A stretch of DNA of 64,000 nucleotides, taken from assembly GCA_947685225.1 (NCBI GenBank), contig CANTUV010000003.1, positions 7,200,001-7,264,000 on the forward strand. Direction: 5' to 3'. The notes under the pieces were generated by a model. The model worked only from the letters and a program-made list of their open reading frames with translations, was not told the origin of the DNA and did not search any database. The number at the start of each line of letters is the position of its first letter. Within the stretch, counting starts at the first letter, position 1. Source of the stretch: Garcia nutans. Taxonomy: Eukaryota; Streptophyta; Magnoliopsida; Malpighiales; Euphorbiaceae. The position numbers and the translations under genes were made by a program. Positions 51,464-60,382 of the stretch are shown piece by piece.

Positions 51464-51671
51464 TGTAACATCCCAATGGCCCTGGACTTACGACTCGGTC
51501 TTTTCACTCAGCTTTAAGGGACTGCTACAGTACTGCTTCCCCTCATGGTTCCATAGCAGAATTTGTTTATTTGGCCTAAGTCAAGGGTCACCTCCCTCGT
51601 TTCGATCCCAAGACCTCCCCCATAAGAGAGTCTTTTTCACTCGACGAGTACCATTTCTTCTACTAAATAAT
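51464..51671 (+). repeat. Truncated Del/Tekay-like LTR start
   Basis: TGTAACATCCCAATGGCCCT begins like Del/Tekay LTRs (TGTAACAxCCC), followed by GACTTACGACTCGGTCTTTTCAC, similar to GCTTACGACCTGGTCTTTTCACC in the neighbouring copy. It is only 208 bp long. Confidence 0.45.
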
Positions 51672-53010
51672 TGTAACACCCATTTACTCTATATAAGTAC
51701 TGTATATATACCCTGTATACATATAATGCGTATATAAAATATAATGATGTCACATTTCAGCATTGTTTAAATCCCTTACCTAAGTTCCATATCAATTATG
51801 CATTTTTAATAAAAGAACATTTACAAAACCATTATAATTTTTGATTATATTACATATATATATATAAATTATATTGTCTTTTCCGAAATTCACTTATGTA
51901 CATATACATTTTTATCAAAATACAACATAATAAAATTGTACATGTATGCACCACCTTCTAATTGGTCTCGAAATACTCTTACTCTTCTCGTGGCACAACT
52001 GTTTGACTCCCAGATCAACCATTTACTCACCTGCGCTATTTACATAACCATGCTAAACTCGAAAGCTTACTGGTACTAATAAATAGCATATACATACATT
52101 ACAGAAAATCATACTCACATCACTAACATCATTTATCATCATATTCTTATCATGTTTCTCATTTTCAATGCACTTTTCATATCTTTTCACTAATTTCATA
52201 GTTTATATATATCTTTAACATAAGCCACAATTCTATGGATTATCATAATATTCATGAAACAACACACACAATTCCCACACTCATATACATATTACACATC
52301 ACATTATATTCCATAATCTCATTTTCAATATCAAGACTTAGCTCTACACAAGTCTTTCAACAATTCATTTCCCATCATTTAGCATATTTTCTTAAGCCAC
52401 ATTCCTTTTCAGTAATTTGCATATGTATTGTGATCATATCATTCCATGATCACCATCATATATCTCATAACATTATATCTTAATATATATTGTTTAATTA
52501 TTCCACAATTCATAATTCACATAAAAACAAACACAAGCATGGGCCCAAAACAACTAATATATCATTCAATTCTCGGAGTTACCATTTTGGTCCATAATGA
52601 CACCATTTGTCTAGCCCCGAAGGCAAAATATCAATATATTAGTCCAACTAGGCATGGGCTTACGACCTGGTCTTTTCACCCCGCTCAGCTTCAAGGACTT
52701 GTTTCTGAGGCTTACGACCTGGTCTTTTCACCTCAAAAATATTTTTACAGGGTCTAGCCCCATAGGTAAATATAGGCATGCCGCCAAACACAGAATTCTG
52801 AAAATTGAATAACATATTAGGCACACAATTATTTTATATTTTCATTCTTATATGTAGACAAACTGAACTCTGACTTAGATGTCAAAGTCTCTCCACCAGA
52901 GCCTAATCCTCTCTCTATCTTGCAGGTACCCTAATCTAAACCCGAACTCTAAGGAACATTCCTGAGGTACACTTATCATCACTTAGTATAGGAATTTTCA
53001 ATCCTACAAG
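51672..53010 (+). repeat. Del/Tekay-like LTR
   Basis: Starts TGTAACACCCATTTACTC. Contains GTCTAGCCCCGAAGGCAA near 52610, two GGCTTACGACCTGGTCTTTTCACC copies (52656-52740) and a transcript-end block at 52856-52990. No internal coding region follows, so it is solo or truncated. Confidence 0.5.
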
Positions 53011-53398
53011 ATTAGGCATTCTAATTAATTTACTCAATATTCTTCTCCTTTTCTTTTATGTTCATATCTTATTAAGATGTAACTAATAAATTTTCCTCTC
53101 ATATATATGTTCCTATTTTCCTCCATATTGTTTTTGGTCCACCCACTAATCATACGACTATTATTTTACTTTTATCATACTACTTAAAGTCGCACTAACT
53201 TCACTAAATTATATATATAATGACAGAGAGAGAGAAAGAGCTTTCAATTTAAACACTCTTGACTATTATTTTATTTTTATCTTACTATATATATAAGAGA
53301 TGTAAAGAGAGAGAGCCACCAATTAAACACACTCTCTCCGCCAACTAAACATAGAAGACTAATATTTTATTTTTTATTTTTATCATACTATATATATT
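53011..53398. other. AT-rich stretch with GA microsatellite
   Basis: No gene. GACAGAGAGAGAGAAAGAGC near 53221-53240 and AGAGAGAGAGCC near 53306 are short GA tracts. Confidence 0.5.
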
Positions 53399-53644
53399 GT
53401 TATAAAATTAATGCTAAAATTTTTAATAAATAAAAGAAAATGGAGATCAAAAATTAATTATCTTAAGAAGAATTTAGAGATGAAGAATTCTTATATTTTT
53501 CACTCTTTTTATTATATATCCAAAAATGTTATAACCTTCTCAATTTATAGAGTTGAAATTTAAATGAGGTGTTATATATTCATTAATAATTCATTAATAA
53601 GATAAATCATTAATAACATCCACTCATTAATGTCTTTTATAACA
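53399..53644 (-). repeat. 3' LTR of degraded Copia
   Basis: 246 bp with TG...CA ends and an adjacent PPT, the expected position for the 3' LTR of a minus-strand element. No partner is visible. Confidence 0.7.
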
Positions 53645-53811
53645 CACCCCCTTAGATGTTTCTCTATTAAGAATATATTCCATTATTAATACACATATCC
53701 CATTATTAATACACATATGTGCTCCCATATTAAAAACCTTGGCAGGAAAAACTCAGTGAAAAAAAAACTTTTGGATAAGGAAAAAAGAGTACATCATGTA
53801 TTTTACTCCCT

Positions 53812-54560
53812 CTAATGAAGACTTTTCTTTATATCTTTAAATCTGTGTATTCCAATACTATATCTTAACTTCTCAAATACCGCAATGGGTACTGTCTTTG
53901 TAAACAAATGTGCTAGATTATCACTTGAACGAATTTGTTGAACATCTATTTCTCTTTTCTTTTGAAGATCATAAATAAAGAAAAATTTTGGTGAAATATG
54001 TTTTATTCTATCACCTTTGATATACCCTTCCATTAGTTGAGCTATACATGTTGTATTATCTTCATATAATATTGTTGGAATATTTTCTTGAAATGGCAAG
54101 CTACACATCTTTTGAATATGACGACTCAATGATCTTAGCTAAATACATTTTCGACTTGCTTCATGCAATGCCATTATTTTTGAATGGTTCAAAGAAGTAG
54201 CAACTAAGATCATCTTTGTGGATCGTCATGATATAGTTGTACCTCCACATGTGAATAAATACCCTATTTAGAATATGTGGATCAAATAAATGTCTTGCAT
54301 CTGCATAGCCAAATTATTGTGATTTAAATTTATTAGAATAAAACAAACTCATATCAATTGTTCCTCGAAGATATCTAAAAATATGCTTAATTATATCTAA
54401 TGTCTTTTCTTTGGAAAAAAAATGAAACCTTGCTAATAGACTTGCAGCAAATGCTATGTCTAACCTTATATTATTAGCAAGATATATTAATACACCTACA
54501 ACACCTAAATATGGTACTTCATGACCAAGAAGTTCTTCTTTATTCCCTTAGGATGAAAAG
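53812..54560 (-). pseudogene. Copia RT/RNase H remnant
   Basis: 53812-54129 is open and reads PTILYEDNTTCIAQLMEGYI, then DRIKHISPKFFFIYDLQK, VQQIRSSDNLAHLFTKTVP and LRYSIGIHRF, the RNase H C-terminal half of a Copia (catalytic EDN, TKxxP end). Further right only broken RT/RNase H text is left (e.g. around 54330-54500). Confidence 0.85.
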
Positions 54561-54670
54561 TATCTTTATTCACTTATCGTAATCTCACAACCATCGGGGT
54601 ACTTAATAGTTTTACAATTTTCTTGTATCAGTTAACTAATGAACAAAAATTCCATCTTTTAGATGCTTAA

Positions 54671-56043
54671 TGTTGTCCCAAGATGGCAACCAAGAGGGGG
54701 GGGGGGGTGAATTGGTTTCGTCAAGAAATAATGACAATTTAAAAAACTCAACAAACAAGAAATGCGGAATAGAGAGTTGGTTGAGTAATGGAGGAAGGTA
54801 AGAACACACAAGATTTATAGTGGTTCGGATTTACTTCAATCCTACATCCACTTCCTTAACAACTTGTTAAGGTTCCACTAGTCTTTGAAGTTTTCACAAG
54901 CTCACTTCCAACTTTACAAGTGTTTTTCTTAGGCTCACACTTACAACCCACACAAGAGTTTTACAAGGCTCACTCTCTCAACCTAAGTGTTTCCCAAGCT
55001 TACACTCAAACTTATACAATGGTGTTTTCAATGCTAACACCTAACATTCATAACAATTCAAATACAAGTTTAAGCAAAAGGAAATTTGTTGCTTGGCTAT
55101 GAAAATCTTTTCTTAATAATGTTCTTTTTTTTCGTTTTCTCATGGAAACATTGTATTTATAGCCAATGTGGTCTTACTAGCCGTTATTGCTGTTTAGAAT
55201 AAAGTCTTGGCAGATTAGACCTTCTTTACTTAAACTGTCCGAAGCACTTAGCGGTCGCCCTTCATACAAGGATGGTCGCTCTCATGCTTCACGCGGTCGT
55301 CCTTTTAACCAGGGACGGTCGCTACTTTTGAAAAAGTTCAACGGTCGAATTTTAGTGCTCTACAGCAGGAATCTTGCCCATGATGTTTTTGTCGGACCGT
55401 TTCTTGCCCATGCTGTGTTTGTCGGGACGGTCGCGCATCACAAAGTGCGGTCGCCCTTTTTTGAATACTGAAGTGGGATTACAACGGTCATGTCACGTGT
55501 CACTTTCTGACAGAGCAAAAGAGATGTCCGCCATAATTTGAATCTTCGCGGTCGCCCTTGGTAGGTTTTCGCGGTCGAACTCATATTCTCGCGTCGAACT
55601 TCTGGACGCACCTGAGGACGCGAACACTACTGTCTCTTTGAGCAATTTCTTCTTGAATTGTTGGGCGGTCGCGACTATAAATGAGCGGTCGCTAAAGTGG
55701 TAAGCGAGGTCGAATCATTCACCGTTCTTGTCACCGCGAACCTTACTGTGATTGTAATGATTTAAGTTCCTTGAGTAGCGGTCGGGCAAATATTAGGACG
55801 GTCGCTATTATGTATGAGCGGTCGCGACTATGGTCGAACTTCTGACCGCGAAACCTACTGTGACAAGGTTTCATTCTGTAATTGCATGGAGCGGTCGTAT
55901 TCAGTTGAGGTGCGACCGCTATACTTGTTCTGTTCACCTTTAATTGAAGCAACCTAATCCTGCAACAAGCTTTCTCAAATACAAGTTAAATAGATCATCC
56001 ATTTGAGTTGTCAAGGATCAAAATTAAGATCATTTGTCTAACA
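54671..56043 (-). repeat. 3' LTR of SIRE-like element
   Basis: 1373 bp, plus text TGTTGTCCCAAGATGG...TTTGTCTAACA. Contains a G12 tract at about 54696-54707 and a CpG-rich block (55245-55925) with many CGGTCG/CGACCG motifs. Reads almost identically to 62266-63637. Small ORFs in it are duplicated in both LTRs and are not genes. Confidence 0.97.
55245..55925. repeat. CGGTCG-motif cluster in the LTR
   Basis: Roughly twenty occurrences of CGGTCG or CGACCG, often extended to GCGGTCGC or ACGGTCGC, at irregular spacing (e.g. 55250, 55294, 55318, 55341, 55430, 55450, 55549, 55573, 55665, 55685). The block is CpG-rich inside an AT-rich element and duplicated in the other LTR (62842-63515). The same motif recurs at 58118-58335. 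Confidence 0.85.
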
Positions 56044-56330
56044 ATCTCCCCCATTTTGACTTTGACAATTCAAATGGAATGATGAGAAAAATAATAAGTC
56101 TAAAATACTCCCCCTTAACATATGCAACAATCATCGTTAAGAGCATTGTGATTAATAGTTTATCTTGGTGCAAAGGTTATTGTTTGATGCAAACATTTCT
56201 CCCCCATAAACATTTCTCCCCTATTGCAAATATTCAACATTATTGTTCTTATTCTTGTTTTCCCATTTTTGTATACTGTTACTTGGTTCATTCCATTTTG
56301 GTATTGTTCTCCCCCATTGGCATAGGCAAA
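56044..56330 (-). other. Multiple polypurine-tract-like sequences
   Basis: Besides the LTR-adjacent ATCTCCCCCATTTTG (56044-56058), the plus strand shows CTCCCCCTTAAC (near 56108), TCTCCCCCATAAAC (near 56198), TCTCCCCTATTG (near 56214) and TCTCCCCCATTGG (near 56309). The tract next to the LTR is the functional candidate; extra PPTs have been described for SIRE-type elements. Confidence 0.7.
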
Positions 56331-56482
56331 ATGAAACAAATGTTAAGCAAAACAAGCATATAAAAGTGCAAACAATGAAAGGGAATATAAACATTATATA
56401 TATGAAAGTGGAGGAAAGTACAAGACATGAAACATAAGCAGTAAACATATGAAAGTGCAAACAAAAACAAACTAGAGCTAAG

Positions 56483-57880
56483 CTATTCTGAGTCATCATC
56501 TAACTCTAACTCTTCTTCAACTAAAGGAGCTTTCCCCTTATCTTGAGGTGCAACAGAGGCAGAGCTAGTGCTAATGGACTCTTCTTCTTCAGCAACGCTT
56601 TGGGTGTGATCACTTATATCCCAATCTTCAAGATTGCATTGAGGCAAGTCCAATTTGCCTTGCATGTCATAAAGATCATGGTGCATGTGGGATATAAGGT
56701 CAATTCTCTTGTTCAAGTGCTGAAATCTCTTAGATACACTTTTCTTGAACTTGGAGAATTTCCTTGAGAGAGTCTTGATAGCATGGAGGATGAGTTGTGT
56801 GGAGGATGAAGCAGTTTCTTTAGCAGCTTTTGATGAAGTTGCTTTTGAAGGTAGTTCTACTGCAACTTCTACAGAATCTCCCTCTTCCTCAATTGTATAC
56901 CTTGGCCTTTTCTTTTGTTTATCCATAACTCCTTTCTTGCCATAGCAGTATACATATGACCCTTCTATCTTCCTTACACAACCAGCATGTTCTAAGTAAT
57001 CCATTGTGATAGCATTGGAGGCTAGAGTGAAAGGGTTCCTCAAAGTAGCTAAGTTCAAATTATTCAGAAGGTTTAGGTGCCTAGCTATTTGAGTAACTTG
57101 AGAGGATAGGAAGAAGGTACCAGTTCTTGTAATAGCATGATGATAAAAGGTATCAATCAAGAACTTGGTGGTGTTCATTTTGATGTTATGGGTGAAAGCA
57201 TACAGAAATATAAGATCTCTTTTGGTGACTTTCTCATTCCCATCAGCTCTTTGGTGAATGGTATAGGTGATAATCCTATGGAGCATCCAGTGGGTGAGAG
57301 ATTTGATATGTCTGGCTTTAGATTCCTTTTCAAAAGAGGTTTCAATGGAAATTTCTCTCCAGAAATCAGAAAGTGTTGGGTTTGAGAAGATTTGGTCATT
57401 GTAGGAGGTTATACCTTCAGAAGGGAAGTTCCAAATGTTGCCAAATCCTTCTAGGGTTAAGGAATGATAATGATCAAAAAGCTTAAATCTTACCCCGTAC
57501 CAACCTAGAGCAGAGTTTGCACTTTTTTCTATTTGAAGAGACATCAGAAATTCTTTGCTAAGACTTGAGTAGCCTACCTCTTCTGGAAAGACAAATTTTT
57601 CCCATCCAAGGACATCCAACAATCCTTCAATTTCGTCCTTGATGTTCAAGGCAGACAGCATCCCACCAAAAGGTGATTTGGTGCCTTCAACCTTCTTTTT
57701 CTTAAGCATAGCATACCTAATGTCTTCCTCAGAGGTTTGATGATGAGGTTTGTGAATTTTTTCACCCCTTTTTGACTGGGGAGGAGATGGAGGTTCAACA
57801 ACAGGTTCTCTAATGGTGATTCCTGGAACTCTCTTGGCTTGTCCCTTTATTTTGGAAGTGGTTTTTCTTTTGGGAGCCAT
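56483..57880 (-). CDS. Extra ORF of SIRE-like element (465 aa, plant-transposon/Athila ORF1-like)
   Basis: An uninterrupted ORF downstream of pol and upstream of the 3' LTR, in the position of the env-like gene of SIRE elements. Residues 1-60 are basic and proline-rich (KRKTTSKIKGQAKR, a possible nuclear localisation signal). Residues about 70-320 resemble the putative plant transposon protein domain also found in Athila ORF1 proteins (GWYGVRFKLFDHYHSLTLEG, FWREISIETSFEKESKARHI, HIKSLTHWMLHRIITYTIHQ, TFYHHAITRTGTFFLSS). Near 370-400 a basic amphipathic helix (LSRKFSKFKKSVSKRFQHLN) may form a coiled coil, and the C-terminus is acidic (EEELELDDDSE). No signal peptide or transmembrane segment was seen, so a fusion or envelope protein is unlikely. 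The function is unknown and the domain match is from memory. Confidence 0.8.
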   Translation of the reverse strand: MAPKRKTTSKIKGQAKRVPGITIREPVVEPPSPPQSKRGEKIHKPHHQTSEEDIRYAMLKKKKVEGTKSPFGGMLSALNIKDEIEGLLDVLGWEKFVFPEEVGYSSLSKEFLMSLQIEKSANSALGWYGVRFKLFDHYHSLTLEGFGNIWNFPSEGITSYNDQIFSNPTLSDFWREISIETSFEKESKARHIKSLTHWMLHRIITYTIHQRADGNEKVTKRDLIFLYAFTHNIKMNTTKFLIDTFYHHAITRTGTFFLSSQVTQIARHLNLLNNLNLATLRNPFTLASNAITMDYLEHAGCVRKIEGSYVYCYGKKGVMDKQKKRPRYTIEEEGDSVEVAVELPSKATSSKAAKETASSSTQLILHAIKTLSRKFSKFKKSVSKRFQHLNKRIDLISHMHHDLYDMQGKLDLPQCNLEDWDISDHTQSVAEEEESISTSSASVAPQDKGKAPLVEEELELDDDSE

Positions 57881-58441
57881 TAGAATAGAAGAAACAGATG
57901 AGAGCAGGAAAACAGAGGTTGATTTGAGAAGCAGATGAGTTGAGAAGATTTTAGGGTTTTAGATTGTTTTCAGAAGCAAAATATCCAAGAAATTTGATGT
58001 AACTTACTCTTAAATAGATGGAGTTAAGAAAATAGCCGTTTTTGACTGTTGGATATTAAGAGTTGCGACCTGTCACACAGCCAACGGTTATAAATTTTCG
58101 AGCAGAGTGTACAGGGTGCGGTCGCGGATTGAAGATAGTGCGATCGCTACTTATGGTCTAGCGACCATTGTCAAGATAAGTATGCTCGCGAGTGAGGAAA
58201 GTAACTGTAACGGTCGAAACTATTCAAATTGGTGCGGCCGCGCACAAATTTTCTCGACCGCGCTCAGAGTCATTAGTTTGAATGAAACTGACAGACAGGA
58301 TAGCGACCGCTGAAGAATACTGGAGCGACCGCTACATACTTAAAAATGAAAGATTCAAGGAAAGGTGGAAAATATTTCTATTGTGTTAAGAAACATTAAA
58401 TTCATGCACATAGAAACCTTATTGATAGGCAAAAGTTTTAA
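57881..58441 (-). other. Pol to extra-ORF spacer with CGGTCG motifs
   Basis: 561 bp without ORFs on the element strand. 58118-58335 has GCGGTCGCGG, GCGATCGCTAC, GCGACCATTG, ACGGTCGAAAC, GCGGCCGCGC and two GCGACCGCT(G/A) copies, the same motif family as the LTR. It may hold promoter or splice signals for a subgenomic transcript of the extra ORF, but no site can be proved. Confidence 0.5.
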
Positions 58442-60373
58442 TTAATTCAAAGTGATTCCATCAATCATTCCTAAATTGAGTTTAATGAAGTTAAGTCTAT
58501 CTTCATTCAAGGGTTTTGTAAAAACATCAGCAAGTTGATATTGTGTATCTATAAATTCTACGATTATGTTCTGATTTTGTACATTTTCCCTCAAAAAATG
58601 ATGTCTAATATCTATATGCTTGGATCTAGAATGTTGGATAGGATTTTTAGACAAATTGATAGCACTAGTGTTGTCACATTTAATGGAAATATTGTTAAAA
58701 ACCTTACCATAGTCAAGCAATTGTTGTTTCATCCATAATACTTGTGTGCAACAAAAACATGCTGCAACATACTCAGCTTCCGTTGTGGATAAAGCAACCG
58801 ATGCTTGTTTCTTACTATGCCAAGAAACTAGACAATTACCAAGAAAGTGACATGCTCCTGTAGTGCTTTTCCTATCTAAGATGCTACCAGCATAATCTGC
58901 ATCTGAAAATCCTATAATATGAAATGATGTGTTTTTAGGATACCAAAGTCCTAAATGCATTGTACCACTCAAATATTTCAAGATTCTCTTAGTGGCATTC
59001 AAGTGTGATTCTTTAGGACAAGTTTGAAATCTAGCACAAAGACATACACTATACATTATATCAGGTCTAGATGCGGTTAAGTAAAGTAGTGATCCGATGA
59101 TACCTCGATATTTCTTCTCATCTACTGCTTTACCATTTTCATCTTTACCTAATTTCAAGGATGTGCTCATAGGAGTTTTGCTAGTTTTGCAGCCATCCAT
59201 TCCAAATTTCTTGATGAGTTCTTTTGTATATTTGGATTGGTTGATGAAGATCCCATCTTTACATTGCTTGACTTGCAGTCCAAGGAAGAATTTGAGTTCT
59301 CCCATCATGCTCATTTCAAATTCCCTAGTCATACAAGAAGCAAATTCTTTGCACAAGGTTTCATTAGTAGCTCCAAATATTATGTCATCCACGTAAATTT
59401 GTACAATCAAAATGTTATGCTTATCCTTTTTAACAAAAAGAGTTGTGTCTACTTTTCCTTTTGCAAAACCATTTTCAAGTAAATATGCACTAAGTTTATC
59501 ATACCAAGCTCTAGGTGCTTGCTTTAATCCATATAAAGCTTTGGTAAGTTTGAAAACATGATCAGGAAATTTGTAGTTTTCAAAACCAGGAGGTTGTTCA
59601 ACATAAACTTCTTCATTTATGAGTCCATTTAGAAATGCACTTTTAACATCCATTTGATAAAGCTTAAAATTCATATGACATGCAAAAGCAAGTAATATTC
59701 TAATAGCTTCTAATCTGGCTACTGGAGCAAAGGTTTCATCATAGTCAATACCTTCTTCTTGATTATAACCTTTGGCTACCAATCTTGCTTTATTTCTAAT
59801 AATGTGACCATTTTCATCAAGCTTATTCCTATAAATCCATTTGCATCCTATTATAGAATGATCTATAGGTCTAGGAGTAAGTTGCCAAACATTATTTCTT
59901 TCAAATTGATTAAGTTCATCATGCATTGCAGTTATCCAATTTTCATCATTTAAAGCTTCCTCAATAGTTTTTGGTTCAATTTGAGAAACAAAAGCAACAT
60001 TAACATCAACATGATTAATTTTAGATCTAGTAATTACTCCCTTTGATGTTTCTCCAATGATGAGTTCCTTTGGATGATCTTTCTTGTATTGCCAATCCTT
60101 GGTTAGATCTTGAGTCTCTTCTTCAAGTTGATTGATCTTTGGAGCATCAATAGATTCAAGAGGTTCAAGAGTACCAATAGAACCAATGGAGCCAACACCA
60201 AGAATTTTACCTTTAGCATTGTTTCCAAAAGTTACGTTACCTCCATGTTTATAGGTAATACTTGTAAAGAGCTTTGCGTTTCCAGTCATATGCCTTGAGC
60301 ATCCACTATCCACAAGCCATGTGCTTTCATTGGTAGTAGATTTTAGGCATACCTGCAAGCCAATTGTGATCAT
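58442..60373 (-). CDS. SIRE-like pol without integrase (643 aa)
   Basis: ATG overlaps the gag stop (ATGA at 60370-60373). The protease active site WLVDSGCSRHMTG lies near residues 18-30, followed by NVTFGNNAKGKILGVGSIGS. The chain then passes at about residues 63-75 directly to PKINQLEEETQDLTKDWQYK, the segment normally between integrase and RT. RT has VFKLTKALYGLKQAPRAW and IYVDDIIFGATNE near 326-334, RLVAKGYNQEEGIDYDETFA and PVARLEAIRILLAF. RNase H (FSDADYAGS, STTEAEYVAACFC, DNTSAINLSKNP) completes it. GAG pre-integrase and the whole DDE integrase (about 450-500 residues) are missing, without a frame break. It could still copy RNA to DNA but not integrate it by itself. Confidence 0.93.
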   Translation of the reverse strand: MITIGLQVCLKSTTNESTWLVDSGCSRHMTGNAKLFTSITYKHGGNVTFGNNAKGKILGVGSIGSIGTLEPLESIDAPKINQLEEETQDLTKDWQYKKDHPKELIIGETSKGVITRSKINHVDVNVAFVSQIEPKTIEEALNDENWITAMHDELNQFERNNVWQLTPRPIDHSIIGCKWIYRNKLDENGHIIRNKARLVAKGYNQEEGIDYDETFAPVARLEAIRILLAFACHMNFKLYQMDVKSAFLNGLINEEVYVEQPPGFENYKFPDHVFKLTKALYGLKQAPRAWYDKLSAYLLENGFAKGKVDTTLFVKKDKHNILIVQIYVDDIIFGATNETLCKEFASCMTREFEMSMMGELKFFLGLQVKQCKDGIFINQSKYTKELIKKFGMDGCKTSKTPMSTSLKLGKDENGKAVDEKKYRGIIGSLLYLTASRPDIMYSVCLCARFQTCPKESHLNATKRILKYLSGTMHLGLWYPKNTSFHIIGFSDADYAGSILDRKSTTGACHFLGNCLVSWHSKKQASVALSTTEAEYVAACFCCTQVLWMKQQLLDYGKVFNNISIKCDNTSAINLSKNPIQHSRSKHIDIRHHFLRENVQNQNIIVEFIDTQYQLADVFTKPLNEDRLNFIKLNLGMIDGITLN

Positions 60374-60382
60374 CCTTTTTTA
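60370..60382 (-). promoter_or_regulatory. Gag-pol junction ATGA with an A6 run
   Basis: On the element strand, AAAAAAGGATGA contains the gag stop and the pol start overlapping as ATGA. Pol is in the -1 frame relative to gag and that frame is closed just upstream (TAA), so pol expression would need either termination-reinitiation or a -1 slip on the A6 run. The A6 is not a perfect X-XXY-YYZ slippery heptamer. Related SIRE elements are usually described with gag and pol in one frame separated by a stop. Confidence 0.6.

Larger units (their letters stand above)
53399..54670 (-). mobile_element. Degraded Copia, 3' part (left of the SIRE-like insertion)
   Basis: A 3' LTR candidate (53399-53644, TGTTATAAAATTAATG to TTTATAACA), a PPT (CACCCCCTTAG from 53645) and then an RNase H/RT remnant. 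The element is cut at 54670 by the SIRE-like element and resumes at 63643, giving a further minus-strand Copia RT fragment up to about 63761. No 5' LTR is in the window. Confidence 0.8.

Noticed and set aside
54920..55952. Small ORFs in the SIRE-like LTR, duplicated at 62513-63546
   Set aside because: Identical in both LTRs and without family resemblance; explained by LTR duplication.
56034..56499. ORFs around the SIRE-like PPT region
   Set aside because: Conflicting frames on both strands in AT-rich, PPT-bearing sequence with no recognisable domain.
56483..57880. Envelope-like or endogenous viral gene in the SIRE-like element
   Set aside because: No signal peptide or membrane segments, and similarity is to plant-transposon ORF1-type proteins.
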